A stretch of 64,000 bases of DNA from Halomonas sp. LBP4 (GCF_003202205.1 NZ_PDOG01000002.1:475742-539741); one strand, 5' to 3'. Shown: positions 8,583 to 17,503, counted from the stretch's first letter. Notes: a model not told the origin generated them from the sequence alone. A program made the numbers and translations.

Positions 8583-8615
8583 AATCGCCCCCGTGACCTT
8601 GTCACGGGGGCGATT
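8583..8615. terminator. Bidirectional terminator between ttcA and fnr
   Basis: A perfect 15-bp inverted repeat (8583-8597 with 8601-8615) has a 3-base loop (CTT). It lies between two convergent genes and can serve both strands, although no long T run follows. Confidence 0.7.
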
Positions 8616-8628
8616 CGATTCAGGCTGG

Positions 8629-8684
8629 CTTCGAGCTTCGAGCTTCGAGCTTCGAGCTTCGAGCTTCGAGCTTCGAGCTTCGAG
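8629..8684. repeat. Heptanucleotide tandem repeat (CTTCGAG) x 8
   Basis: Eight exact, uninterrupted copies of CTTCGAG fill 8629-8684. They end 15 bases before the stop codon of the leftward fnr gene, in its 3' untranslated region. The perfect identity implies recent expansion by slipped replication. No coding role is apparent. Confidence 0.95.
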
Positions 8685-8699
8685 CTGGCGCGCAGCGCC

Positions 8700-9443
8700 T
8701 CAGCGCGCGCCTTCCTCCTCGGCGACCCGTGCCAGGGCCGCCAGGTCGAGGATGTTGACCTCGCGGCCGGAGACGGCCACCAGCCCCTGGGACTGGAAGC
8801 GGCCGAGGATGCGACTCACCGTCTCCACCGCCAGCCCCAGGTAGTTGCCGATATCGGCCCGGGACATGGAGAGGCGGAAGCTGTAGGGCGAGTAGCCGCG
8901 GCGGCGGAAGCGGTCGGAGAGGCCGGCGAAGAAGGTCGCCAGGCGCTGGTCGGCGGTCTTGCGGGACAGCAGCCGCATCATGCGGCGGTCGTCGCGCATT
9001 TCCTTGCTCATGCTGCGGTAGAGCTGGGTGCGCAGCTCCGGTAGCTCCTCGGAGAGGGCGTTGAGGCGGTCGAAGGGAATCTCGCAGACGGTGGTGGTCT
9101 CGAGCGCCACCACCGTGCCGGGATAGCGCGCCTCGTCGATGCCATCGAGGCCCACCAGTTCGCTGGGCAGGTAGAAGTTGGTCAACTGGTCCTCGCCGCT
9201 GCCCTCGGTGGTGACCTGCTTGAGGCTGCCCGAGCGCACGGCGTAGACGCTGGTGAAGGCGCTGTCCTGGCGGAACAGCGCCTCGCCCTTCTTCAGGGGA
9301 GCGCGGCGCCGGATGATGGCGTCGAACTGGTCCATGTCCTGGAGCTCGAGTGCCAGCGGCAGGCAGAGCGAGCTGAGGCTGCAGGTCTGGCAGCGTGTCT
9401 CGTGCAGCAGGGAACGCCGCCTGCCGGTCGCGGTATCAGGCAT
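8700..9443 (-). CDS. fnr: FNR/Anr-type oxygen-sensing regulator
   Basis: This 247-residue CRP/FNR regulator carries the oxygen-labile [4Fe-4S] cluster ligands: C18, C21 and C27 in RCQTCSLSSLC, and C120 in TTTVCEIPF. The cyclic-nucleotide-like sensor domain is followed by a helix-turn-helix (MSRADIGNYLGLAVETVSR) whose ExxSR recognition element predicts binding to TTGAT-N4-ATCAA. The ATG at 9441-9443 has GGAGGAG upstream and gives the usual FNR length; longer in-frame starts are unlikely. It lies downstream of hemN and near the cbb3 oxidase genes, both of which have FNR boxes. Confidence 0.93.
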   Translation of the reverse strand: MPDTATGRRRSLLHETRCQTCSLSSLCLPLALELQDMDQFDAIIRRRAPLKKGEALFRQDSAFTSVYAVRSGSLKQVTTEGSGEDQLTNFYLPSELVGLDGIDEARYPGTVVALETTTVCEIPFDRLNALSEELPELRTQLYRSMSKEMRDDRRMMRLLSRKTADQRLATFFAGLSDRFRRRGYSPYSFRLSMSRADIGNYLGLAVETVSRILGRFQSQGLVAVSGREVNILDLAALARVAEEEGAR

Positions 9444-9544
9444 GCTCTCCTCCATGATGGTGACTCTGCCACCATTATGGGGGATTCGTCCGGGCCGGCA
9501 TAGCATCCCTTTGGAGGTAGCCTCCGGGCATCGGAGGTAGTCCC

Positions 9545-10960
9545 TCACCGCAGGCGTGAGCGGGGCGATGCCCGCTGCTCCGGGAGGGGGGCGTCGAAGG
9601 CCATGGCGAGGTGCCGGAGCAGCAGCCGACCGATCGGCGTGACGACGAGCCGGGGGCCGGCACGCTCCACCAGGCCATCGTGCTCGGCTCCTTCCAGCCG
9701 GGCCAGGACATCGGCCAGCCGGGCCTCGGCATCGACCCCGAAGGCCTGGCCCAGCGCCTCGAGATCGAGGGCCAGGTCGCCTATCAGGCGCTCGCTGGCG
9801 TGCCGCCGCAGGCAGTCGTCGAATGTCAGGCGCCGTCCGCGGTCGGTGGCCAGGCGGCCGGCATCCAGCGCCGCCTCGTAGGCGGCGAGCCCCACGGGGT
9901 TCCGGGCGTAGGCGTCATCGACCCGGCTGATCGCCGAGACGCCGAGCCCCACCAGGTCGCACCGGGCGTGGCTGGAGTAGCCCCGGACGTCGTGCGTGAG
10001 GCTACCCTGGCGCTGGGCCTTTGCCAGGCTGTCGTCGGGGCGGGCGAAGTGGTCCATGCCGATGTGCACATAGCCCGCCGCGGTCAGCATCTCGAGGGTG
10101 GTATGCAGCATCGCCAGCGTCTCCTCGGGCCCGGGCAGGTCCTCGGCGTGGATGCGGCGCTGGGGCGTGAAGCGTTCGGGCAGGTGAGCATAGTGGAACA
10201 CCGACAGCCGGGCCGGGGCCATGGCGATCACCTGCGCCAGGGTCTCGGCGAAACTGTCGCGGGTCTGCAGCGGCAGGCCATAGATCAGGTCGAGGTTGAG
10301 CGAGCGGAAGCCGAGGCGGTCGGCTTCGTCGATCAGCGACTCGGTGAGTACCCGGGGCTGGACCCGGTTGATCGCCTGCTGCACCCTGAGGTCCAGGTCC
10401 TGGACGCCGAGGCTCAGGCGGTTGAAGCCGAGTGCCTGCAGATGGCGCAGGGTGAGGACATTGGCCTCCCGGGGGTCGATCTCGATGGCGTAGTCACGCT
10501 CCCTCGAGCCCGAGAGCCCGAAACGGGCATCGAGGCGATCGATCAGGTCGCTCATCTGGTCGAGGGTGAGGAAGGTCGGGGTGCCGCCGCCCCAGTGCAG
10601 CTGCTGGACCTCCCGGGCGGCGTCGAGATGGCGGGAGGTGAGCACCATCTCCCGGTCGAGGCGCGACAGGTACGGCTCGGCCAGCCGCGTGTCCCCGGTG
10701 GCGATCTTGTTGCAGGCACAGTAGAAGCAGGCCTGGCGGCAGAAGGGCATATGGACATAGAGCGACAAGGCACGGCCCGCGTCGTTGCTGCGGGCGAGGG
10801 CCGAGGTGAAGTCGTCGGGCCCGAAGTCCTCCCGGAAGCCGAGGGCCGTGGGATGCGAGGTGGGGCGCGGGCCGCAGGCGTCGTAGCGGCGCAGCAGTAC
10901 CGGGTCCCAGGCGAACCGGGCGGAACCCCCTGGGCCTTCGCGCGTCGCGTGAGCGGACAT
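9545..10960 (-). CDS. hemN: Oxygen-independent coproporphyrinogen III oxidase HemN
   Basis: This radical-SAM enzyme converts coproporphyrinogen III to protoporphyrinogen IX without oxygen, in the cytoplasm. The 471-residue product has the CxxxCxxC cluster motif C74-C78-C81 followed by C83 (CRQACFYCAC), the HWGGGTPTFL motif, and the conserved NLDLIYGLP segment. The ATG at 10958-10960 has GGAG at a good distance; another in-frame ATG at 10984 is possible. An FNR box lies 59 bases upstream, implying induction at low oxygen. The fnr gene follows 101 bases downstream on the same strand. Confidence 0.93.
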   Translation of the reverse strand: MSAHATREGPGGSARFAWDPVLLRRYDACGPRPTSHPTALGFREDFGPDDFTSALARSNDAGRALSLYVHMPFCRQACFYCACNKIATGDTRLAEPYLSRLDREMVLTSRHLDAAREVQQLHWGGGTPTFLTLDQMSDLIDRLDARFGLSGSRERDYAIEIDPREANVLTLRHLQALGFNRLSLGVQDLDLRVQQAINRVQPRVLTESLIDEADRLGFRSLNLDLIYGLPLQTRDSFAETLAQVIAMAPARLSVFHYAHLPERFTPQRRIHAEDLPGPEETLAMLHTTLEMLTAAGYVHIGMDHFARPDDSLAKAQRQGSLTHDVRGYSSHARCDLVGLGVSAISRVDDAYARNPVGLAAYEAALDAGRLATDRGRRLTFDDCLRRHASERLIGDLALDLEALGQAFGVDAEARLADVLARLEGAEHDGLVERAGPRLVVTPIGRLLLRHLAMAFDAPLPEQRASPRSRLR

Positions 10961-11018
10961 GACGGCACTCCGGATGATGGACATGCCTCGATGGTAGCGA
11001 GGGCGACCCCCGGCCGTG

Positions 11019-11032
11019 TTGAGCTGCGTCAA
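11019..11032 (-). promoter_or_regulatory. FNR/Anr box upstream of hemN
   Basis: TTGAGCTGCGTCAA matches TTGAT-N4-ATCAA at 8 of 10 defined positions and is palindromic in its core. It sits 59 bases upstream of the chosen hemN start, in the spacer between hemN and the TauE/SafE-like gene. Confidence 0.75.
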
Positions 11033-11055
11033 GCGGGAACGAGATCGTCGGGGAG

Positions 11056-11754
11056 TCAGGCGTGGCCGCCGGCGGGCAGCAGCATCCAGAGCTGCCACAG
11101 GGCGAAGGCGATGATCGACGCCGCGGCCAGGGTGCGGGTGGCGCGGTGGCGGATCAGGCTGCCGAGCTGGCGTGCCGCCAGGCCGGTGACCAGCAGGGCC
11201 GGCAGGGTACCCAGGCCGAAGGCGCCCATCAGCAGGGCGCCCTGGTGCGGGGCGGCGGTGGCCAGGCTCCAGGCGAGCATGGAGTAGACCAGCCCGCACG
11301 GCAACCAGCCCCAGACTGCCCCCAGCGCCACCGCCTGGGGAACCTTCACCACCGGCATCAGCCGCCGGCCCAGCGGCTCCAGGTGGCGCCACAGCCGCTT
11401 GCCGACGGCCTCCACCCTGAGCAGCCCCTTCCACCAGTCGGCGATATAGAGCGCCATCAGGATCAGCATCACCGCGGCCAGCCCCTGCAGCACCAGGCGG
11501 GCCGTGGGGGTGATGGCGACCAGGGTGCCGAGCCCGGCCACCAGCGCACCGGCGGTCATGTAGCTGGTGATGCGCCCCAGGTTGTAGCCGAGCAGCAATC
11601 CGGAGAGCCGTGTCGGGGAGCGCATGCTGGGGGGCACGGCGAAGGTCAGCACACTCATGATGCCGCCGCACATGCCGATGCAGTGGGCGCCGCCGAGCAG
11701 GCCGAAGACGAAGGCCGCCAGCAGGGGCGGTAGACCCAGGCCGGTGGGATCCAT
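11056..11754 (-). CDS. TauE/SafE-like membrane protein of the cbb3 assembly cluster
   Basis: This 232-residue protein has about six membrane helices. It starts with a short segment then GGAHCIGMCGGIMS (residues about 21-34), a Cys/His/Met-rich motif suggesting metal handling. A second conserved GWLPCGLVYSML motif lies near residue 150. Family members are annotated as sulfite exporter TauE/SafE, but those encoded next to ccoS are thought to serve oxidase or copper maturation. Its ATG overlaps the ccoS stop codon, so the genes are translationally coupled. Sulfite export is not supported by the context; a role in copper or cytochrome maturation is inferred. Confidence 0.75.
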   Translation of the reverse strand: MDPTGLGLPPLLAAFVFGLLGGAHCIGMCGGIMSVLTFAVPPSMRSPTRLSGLLLGYNLGRITSYMTAGALVAGLGTLVAITPTARLVLQGLAAVMLILMALYIADWWKGLLRVEAVGKRLWRHLEPLGRRLMPVVKVPQAVALGAVWGWLPCGLVYSMLAWSLATAAPHQGALLMGAFGLGTLPALLVTGLAARQLGSLIRHRATRTLAAASIIAFALWQLWMLLPAGGHA

Positions 11755-11987
11755 CAGCGCGGCGGTTCCTCCCGGTCAGCGGGGGCGTCGTCGACCTCGC
11801 CACGCGATTGTCGCCGGCGCTGGCGCTCCTCGGGGGGGAGATCGTTCTCGTCCTCGTCGAAGAGGATGCGATGGGCGGGGCCCTCGAGATCCTCGAACTG
11901 GTCATGCTTCACCGCCCAGAAGAAGGCCCAGACGGCGAGGCCGAGCAGGATCAGCGACAGCGGAATCAGCAGGTAGAGGATGCTCAT
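11754..11987 (-). CDS. ccoS: cbb3 oxidase maturation protein CcoS
   Basis: This 77-residue protein has one N-terminal membrane helix (SILYLLIPLSLILLGLAVWAFFWAV) followed by KHDQFEDLEGPAHRILFDED, the CcoS signature, and a charged tail. CcoS is needed for incorporation of cofactors into cbb3 oxidase. Its start overlaps the end of ccoI by 4 bases and its stop overlaps the next gene, so the set is tightly coupled. Confidence 0.92.
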   Translation of the reverse strand: MSILYLLIPLSLILLGLAVWAFFWAVKHDQFEDLEGPAHRILFDEDENDLPPEERQRRRQSRGEVDDAPADREEPPR

Positions 11988-14452
11988 GCGTTCACCAGCC
12001 GTGGGGTCGGAACGAAGGGCGCGGCGGCCGAGCGGAAGCGGTTGAGTCGCAGGGCATTGCCCACCACCACCAGCGAACTGGCCGACATGCCCAGCGCGGC
12101 GACCCAGGGCGGCACGATGCCGATGGCCGCCAGCGGCAGTGCCGAGACGTTGTAGCACACCGACCAGATCATGTTCTGGCGCATGACCCGGCGGGTGGCC
12201 CGACTGATCTCGATGGCTTCGACGATACGCGCCAGCCGTGGGCTGAGCAAGACGGCGTCGGCACTGGTGCGGGCCAGGTCGGTGGCGCCGTTCATGGCGA
12301 TGGCCACGTCGGCCCCGGCCAGCACCGGCACGTCGTTGATGCCATCGCCGACCATGGCCACCTTCTCGCCCCCGGCCTGCAGGGAGCGGATGCGCGCGAG
12401 CTTGTCCTCCGGGCTGGCCGAGGCCTGCCAGGTGGCGATGCCGAGCCGCGCGGCGAGCCGGCCCACCGCCTCGGGAGTATCGCCGGAGAGCAACTCCACC
12501 TGCAGCCCCAGCGCCTGGAGGGCGGTGATGGTGTCGGCCGCATCCTCGCGCACATGATCCTGCAGCATGAACCAGGCGCGTGGCTCGCCCGCCTCGGCGA
12601 GCAGCAGCCACTGCCCCTCGCCCGGCGGGCTCGGCGGCTGTGCCGGCGCGGCGAAATCGGGTTTGCCCAGGCGCCAGGGGCGTCCCTCGATCTCGCCCTC
12701 CAGGCCCTGGCCGGTGCGGCTGACCGGGTTCCGGGCGCGCACCGTGGCGTCGCGGTGTGGATGGAAGGCGCGGGCGATGGGGTGCTCCGAGCTCGCCTCG
12801 AGGGCCGCGGCCAGCACCCGGGCGCGTGCCTCGTCGAGCTCGCCGAGCGGGCGGGTCTCCACCAGTGCCATGCGCCCTGTGGTCAGGGTGCCGGTCTTGT
12901 CGAGGATCACCCTGTCGAGCCGGGAGAGCGCCTCGATGGCGTTGGCGCGGGTCACCAGCACGCCGCGGCGGCGCAGCTGGCCGTGGCCGGCGGTCAGCGC
13001 CGTGGGGGTGGCGAGCGCCAGGGCGCAGGGGCAGGTCACCACCAGCACCGAGAGGGTGACCCAGAGCATCCGTGAGGGGTCGATGAACCACCAGGCAGTG
13101 GAGACACAGGCGGTCACCAGCAGCAGGCGCAGCACGAAGAGGTGCGACATGCGGGCAGCCATCCGGGCCAGTCGCGGACGGCTGGCGAAGGCGCGGTCGG
13201 TGAGGTCGACGATGCCGGCGACCCGGGCCTCGCGCCCGGCGTGGGTGACGCGCACCACCAGCGGACTCTCGACGTTCTGGCTGCCGCCGGTGACGGTCTC
13301 GCCCGGGCGGCGCGCCACCGGCAGGTACTCGCCGGTGAGCATCGATTCGTCGAGGCTCGACTCGCCATCCTCGATCACCCCGTCGGCGGGCACGCCGTGG
13401 CCGGGCTTGACCAGTACCCGGTCGCCGGGGGCGAGTTCGCTGGCCGGCAGGATGCGCTCCTCGCCCTCGTCGGTGAGCCGGATCGCCGAGAGCGGCAGGA
13501 CGCCGGTCATGGCATTGCCGCTGTGACCGCTGCGGCGCCGGGCGCGGGCCTCCACGTAGCGGCCGAAGAGCAGGAAGCAGGTGAACATGGTTACCGAGTC
13601 GAAGTAGACCTCGCCGGTGCCGGAGAGCACCGCATAGCCGCTGGCGAGGTAGGCGCCGCCGATGGCGAGCGACACCGGCACGTCCATGCCCAGTACCCGG
13701 GTGCGCAGGTCGCGCGCGGCATTGCGGAAGAAGGGCAGGGCCGAGAAGAACACCACCGGGGTGGCCAGGGCGAAGGAGAGCCAGTGGAAGAGGGCGAGGA
13801 AGTCGTCGCTGATCTCGCCGGGCGCGGACACATAGATGGGGATGGAGAACATCATTACCTGGGCCATGCCCACGGCGGCGACGATCAGTCGGCGCACGTT
13901 CATGCGCTCCTCCCGCTGCAGGCGGCTCTGGGCCTCGTCGGGCTCGTAGGGCTGGGCCTGGTAGCCGATCGCCGCCATCTCGGCGAGGATCCGCGACAGC
14001 TTGACCCGCTGCGGGTCCCAGCTCACCCGCACCCGGTGGTGGGTCAGGTTGACGGCGCTGGAGTCGATGCCCTCCAGGGCGTTGAGCCGGTGCTCGATCA
14101 GCCAGGCACAGGCGGCACAAGTGATGCCGTCCACCGCGAGGGTGGCATGGACCTGGCCGCTGTCGCCCTCCGGGTGCACGAACTGGCGCTGTAGGCCGGC
14201 GTCGTCGAACACCGCCCAGGTCTCGGCCCTGACCGCCTGGCGGTCGTCGGGGCGCTCGGGCAGCTCGGTGCGGAAGCGGTAGTAGCTCGCGAGACCGCCG
14301 TCGACGATGGCATGGGCCACCGCCTCGCAGCCGGGGCAGCAGAGGGGCCGCGCCCGGTCGTCGAGGGTGATCGACCAGGGGGCCCCGGCGGGCACCTGGT
14401 TGCCGCAGTGGTAGCAGTCGTGGCCGGTAGCGGCGGTGGCTTCTACGGTCAT
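11984..14452 (-). CDS. ccoI: Copper-transporting P-type ATPase CcoI (FixI)
   Basis: CcoI supplies copper for the CuB centre of cbb3 oxidase across the inner membrane. The 822-residue protein has an N-terminal Cys-rich metal-binding region (C13-x2-C16, CCPGC at 38-42), a heavy-metal domain with CAAC (112-115), the membrane motif CPC (in VVTCPCALALATP, roughly 450), the phosphorylation motif DKTGTLT (roughly 495), and a GDGINDVPVLAGADV hinge. All key residues are present. It begins 37 bases after ccoH and overlaps ccoS. Confidence 0.95.
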   Translation of the reverse strand: MTVEATAATGHDCYHCGNQVPAGAPWSITLDDRARPLCCPGCEAVAHAIVDGGLASYYRFRTELPERPDDRQAVRAETWAVFDDAGLQRQFVHPEGDSGQVHATLAVDGITCAACAWLIEHRLNALEGIDSSAVNLTHHRVRVSWDPQRVKLSRILAEMAAIGYQAQPYEPDEAQSRLQREERMNVRRLIVAAVGMAQVMMFSIPIYVSAPGEISDDFLALFHWLSFALATPVVFFSALPFFRNAARDLRTRVLGMDVPVSLAIGGAYLASGYAVLSGTGEVYFDSVTMFTCFLLFGRYVEARARRRSGHSGNAMTGVLPLSAIRLTDEGEERILPASELAPGDRVLVKPGHGVPADGVIEDGESSLDESMLTGEYLPVARRPGETVTGGSQNVESPLVVRVTHAGREARVAGIVDLTDRAFASRPRLARMAARMSHLFVLRLLLVTACVSTAWWFIDPSRMLWVTLSVLVVTCPCALALATPTALTAGHGQLRRRGVLVTRANAIEALSRLDRVILDKTGTLTTGRMALVETRPLGELDEARARVLAAALEASSEHPIARAFHPHRDATVRARNPVSRTGQGLEGEIEGRPWRLGKPDFAAPAQPPSPPGEGQWLLLAEAGEPRAWFMLQDHVREDAADTITALQALGLQVELLSGDTPEAVGRLAARLGIATWQASASPEDKLARIRSLQAGGEKVAMVGDGINDVPVLAGADVAIAMNGATDLARTSADAVLLSPRLARIVEAIEISRATRRVMRQNMIWSVCYNVSALPLAAIGIVPPWVAALGMSASSLVVVGNALRLNRFRSAAAPFVPTPRLVNA

Positions 14453-14489
14453 GGGCGGGTCGGGGGCACGACGACGAGGCGGATAGCGG

Positions 14490-15005
14490 TCATTCGGCCG
14501 CCGGGCGACCCGGGGTCAGGGCGATGCTCCCCTCGTCGGGGAAGCGTGCCTCGCCGACCAGCCGCCATTCCGGGCCCTCGCCGGCGGGCTGCAGCTGCAG
14601 GTACCAGCGATAGCGCAGGTTGTCCGGCGCCTGGGCCAGGTAGCGACCCTCGCGGACATGCTCGAGCACCAACTCCTGGTCGCGATCGGCCGCGGTGGGG
14701 AAGATCAACTTGAGCACCAGCCGCTCGGGGCGGGTGTCGCCCCCCAGGTCGAGCACCACGTCGCTGGTGAGGGGGTCGATGCGCAGCCGGGCCTCGAGGC
14801 CCAGGTCGGCGGCGCGCTGCTGCTTGGCCAGCACCATGTTGATGGCGCGGCCGTGCTCGTAGTAGTCCTCCTGCACCATGCCGTCGAAGGAGCGCACCGA
14901 CAGCACCGCGAAGGTGGTGCTGACGGTGATCGCCGACAGCAGCAGGCCGATCAGGAACCAGGGCCAGAACTGCTTGTACCAGGGGGTCACGGGATGGGCT
15001 TGCAC
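14490..15005 (-). CDS. ccoH: cbb3 oxidase assembly protein CcoH (FixH)
   Basis: This 171-residue FixH family protein has one N-terminal helix (FWPWFLIGLLLSAITVSTTFAVLSV), then YYEHGRAINMVLAKQQRA and a beta-rich periplasmic domain. The GTG at 15003-15005 is chosen because GGAGAT lies about 8 bases upstream and it begins 2 bases after the ccoG stop codon. The reading frame stays open upstream, but that part overlaps ccoG and is not real. Confidence 0.9.
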   Translation of the reverse strand: MQAHPVTPWYKQFWPWFLIGLLLSAITVSTTFAVLSVRSFDGMVQEDYYEHGRAINMVLAKQQRAADLGLEARLRIDPLTSDVVLDLGGDTRPERLVLKLIFPTAADRDQELVLEHVREGRYLAQAPDNLRYRWYLQLQPAGEGPEWRLVGEARFPDEGSIALTPGRPAAE

Positions 15006-15007
15006 GG

Positions 15008-16447
15008 TTATCTCCGGATCTGTCCGATGAAGCGTGTGTCGTGCGTCAGGCGGATGCGGTCGTCGCCCTCGGCTGCGAGGTGCAGTTGGATATCGTGGCT
15101 CGGCAGCTCGATGACGTCCGGGGCGGCGGTGATGCTCGCCACGGCCTGGCGTGATTCGCCGGCGGGCACCTGGATACTGTCGGTATCCAGTTCGAGGCCG
15201 GGCAGGCCGCTGACCTCCAGGCGATAGACGTGATCCTCGCGGTCGAGGTTGCGGATGGTCAGCGTGTAGGCATTGCTGACGCGCCCCTCGCGGGTCATCT
15301 GGAACAGCTGGTTGCGCTCGCGCTCGACCTCGAAGCCCAGTGGCATGCGCTCGGACAGTGCCCAGGCGAAGGCGCCGACCATCACCAGCAGCGCCGCCAG
15401 GTAGCCGAGCAGGCGCGGGCGCAGGATGCGACTCGGCCTGCCCTCCAAGGCGTTCTCGGTGGTGTAGCGGATCAGGCCCCGCGGGTAGCCCATCTTGTCC
15501 ATCACGCTGTCGCAGGCATCGATGCAGGCCGCACAGGTGATGCACTCGTACTGCAGCCCCTCACGGATGTCGATGCCGGTGGGGCAGACCTGTACGCAGA
15601 GGTCGCAGTCGATGCAGTCGCCGTACCCCGCCTCGCGCGCCTCCTGGTGGCCGAGGCTCCGCTTGCGGGGGCCGCGGGGTTCGCCGCGGGCCTCGTCGTA
15701 GGAGACGATCAGGGTGTCGGCGTCGAACATCACCGACTGGAAGCGGGCGTAGGGGCACATGTAGATGCACACCTGTTCGCGCAGCCAGCCGGCGTTGAGA
15801 TAGGTGAAGACCAGGAAGAAGCCGACCCAGAAGTAGGACCAGCCATGGGCCTGCAGCGTCGGCAGTTCGACCACCAGGTCGCGGATCGGCGTGAAGTAGC
15901 CGACGAAGGTGACGCCAGTGGCCAGGGCGATGGCCAGCCAGACGGCGTGCTTGGTCCCCTTGCGCCAGGCCTTGTCGAGGGTCATCGCTGCCCTGTCGAG
16001 CTTGATGCGCCGGTTGCGCGGCCCCTCCAGGCGATGCTCGAACCAGATGAACAGGAAGGTCCAGACGCTCTGGGGACAGGTGTAACCGCACCAGACGCGG
16101 CCGGCGAAGACGGTGATGAGGAACAGGCCGAAGGCGCAGATGATCAGCAGCCAGGAGAGCAGCATGAACTCCTGGGGGTAGAAGGTGGCGGCGAAGATGT
16201 GGAATTCGCGCCCCGGCAGGTCGAACCAGACCGCCGGGCGATCTCCCCACTGCAGCCAGGGCAGGCCGAAGAAGAGCAGCATCAGCCCCCAGTTGGCACC
16301 GCGGCGGATGCGCTGGAAGAGCCCCTTGATCTCGCGCACGTAGATGTGGCGCCGGCTGGCGTACATCTCCTGGGTGACGGTTTCCCCGGGCGCATGATGG
16401 CCGACCGGGGTCGGGGTGACGTCTGTCGTCGGTATCTTGTCGCTCAT
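15008..16447 (-). CDS. ccoG: cbb3 oxidase accessory polyferredoxin CcoG (RdxA/FixG)
   Basis: This 479-residue membrane-bound iron-sulfur protein has several helices, FAGRVWCGYTCPQSVW near 118-133, a YMCPYARFQSVM motif, and two ferredoxin-type clusters (CIDCDLCVQVCPTGIDI and CITCAACIDACD), then an Ig-like C-terminal domain. CcoG acts as a cupric reductase in cbb3 assembly. It is the first gene of the ccoGHIS cluster and is separated from ccoP by a 12-bp stem hairpin. Confidence 0.94.
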   Translation of the reverse strand: MSDKIPTTDVTPTPVGHHAPGETVTQEMYASRRHIYVREIKGLFQRIRRGANWGLMLLFFGLPWLQWGDRPAVWFDLPGREFHIFAATFYPQEFMLLSWLLIICAFGLFLITVFAGRVWCGYTCPQSVWTFLFIWFEHRLEGPRNRRIKLDRAAMTLDKAWRKGTKHAVWLAIALATGVTFVGYFTPIRDLVVELPTLQAHGWSYFWVGFFLVFTYLNAGWLREQVCIYMCPYARFQSVMFDADTLIVSYDEARGEPRGPRKRSLGHQEAREAGYGDCIDCDLCVQVCPTGIDIREGLQYECITCAACIDACDSVMDKMGYPRGLIRYTTENALEGRPSRILRPRLLGYLAALLVMVGAFAWALSERMPLGFEVERERNQLFQMTREGRVSNAYTLTIRNLDREDHVYRLEVSGLPGLELDTDSIQVPAGESRQAVASITAAPDVIELPSHDIQLHLAAEGDDRIRLTHDTRFIGQIRR

Positions 16448-16523
16448 GGCAGGCTCACGGAGGGCTCAACGGGAGGAGGGCAGGAACGAGCGCGGTTCAT
16501 TGTATCGGCCCCTCGACCCAACA

Positions 16524-16556
16524 GGACAGGGTGCGACCCGAGGCCGCACCCTGTCC
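16524..16556 (-). terminator. Hairpin after ccoNOQP
   Basis: A perfect 12-bp inverted repeat (16524-16535 with 16545-16556, 9-base loop) lies 18 bases past the ccoP stop codon on the minus strand and is followed by TGTTGGG. It probably separates ccoNOQP from ccoGHIS expression, fully or partly. Confidence 0.6.
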
Positions 16557-16573
16557 GTCCCGTGCGGGCCGCC

Positions 16574-17503
16574 TCAGTCCTGGAGGCGCAGGCTGTAGAC
16601 ATAGGCGGCGACCAGGTGGACCCGCTCCTCGCCGATATAGGCCGCCTGGGCCGGCATGTGGCCGTTGCGGCCGTTGCGCAGGGTCTGGCGCACCGCATCG
16701 GCGACGCTCTGCCCCGGGGCCCGGTAGAGCCAGGTATCGTTGGTCAGGTTGGGCGCCCCCAGGGCCTGGTTGCCGGTGCCGTCGGGCGTGTGGCAGGCGG
16801 CACAGACCGAGGTGAAGAGCGCGGCGCCCTGCTCGGCGCGCTCGGCATCGTGCTCCAGTCCCGAGAGTGACAGCACATGCTGGGTGAGGTTCTCGATGTT
16901 GTTCTCGCCCAGCTGCTGCCAGGACGGCATCAGGCCGTTGCGGCCTTGGTGCAGGGTGGTCAGGATCTGCTCCGGTTCCCCGCCGTAGAGCCAGTCGTCG
17001 TCGGTCAGGTTGGGGAAGCCGTAGCCCCCCCGGGCATTGGAGCCGTGACACACCGCGCAGTTGTTCAGGAAGATGCGCTCGGCCACCTGCATCGCCTCGG
17101 CGTCTTCGGCCAGTTCGGGAATCGGCACCTCCTCGTACTGGGCGAAGATCGGCGTGAAGCGCTCCTCGGCACGCGCCACCTCCTCTTCCCACTGGCCTTC
17201 CTGGGTCCAGCCCAGGACGCCGGCGAAGTTGCCCAGCCCCGGGTAGAGCAGCAGGTAGCCCAGCGCGAAGATCACGGTGCCGACATAGAGCTGGAACCAC
17301 CAGCGCGGCAGCGGGTTGTCGTACTCCTCGATGCCGTCGGCGGCGTGGCCGGTGGTCTCGATGTTGCCCTCGGCGTCGGGGGCCTTGTCGGTGCGGCGGT
17401 TGGCGTAGAGCAGCCAGAAGGCCAGCCCGATGGAGCCCAGCGTGATGACGATGATCCAGGCGCTCCAGAAGCCTGAAAGGGAGTCATCCCAAAGATTGTT
17501 CAT
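16574..17503 (-). CDS. ccoP: cbb3 cytochrome oxidase dihaem subunit CcoP
   Basis: This 309-residue dihaem cytochrome c subunit passes electrons to the oxidase. It has two membrane segments at the N-terminus (about 12-33 and 70-90), then two c-type domains with CxxCH motifs at C149-C152-H153 (CAVCH) and C234-C237-H238 (CAACH). Its ATG overlaps the ccoQ stop codon. It ends the ccoNOQP operon. Confidence 0.95.
   Translation of the reverse strand: MNNLWDDSLSGFWSAWIIVITLGSIGLAFWLLYANRRTDKAPDAEGNIETTGHAADGIEEYDNPLPRWWFQLYVGTVIFALGYLLLYPGLGNFAGVLGWTQEGQWEEEVARAEERFTPIFAQYEEVPIPELAEDAEAMQVAERIFLNNCAVCHGSNARGGYGFPNLTDDDWLYGGEPEQILTTLHQGRNGLMPSWQQLGENNIENLTQHVLSLSGLEHDAERAEQGAALFTSVCAACHTPDGTGNQALGAPNLTNDTWLYRAPGQSVADAVRQTLRNGRNGHMPAQAAYIGEERVHLVAAYVYSLRLQD

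Noticed and set aside
10985..11905. N-terminal extension of the hemN frame upstream of 10984
   Set aside because: The frame is open, but it overlaps the TauE/SafE-like gene and ccoS and would cover the FNR box; HemN homology starts after 10960.
11988..14120. Long minus-strand frame continuous with ccoS
   Set aside because: Overlaps ccoI out of frame and is Arg/Gly-rich; only the last 77 residues (ccoS) are real.
15006..15545. Upstream extension of the ccoH frame
   Set aside because: Overlaps ccoG in another frame; a GTG with ribosome site at 15005 explains ccoH.
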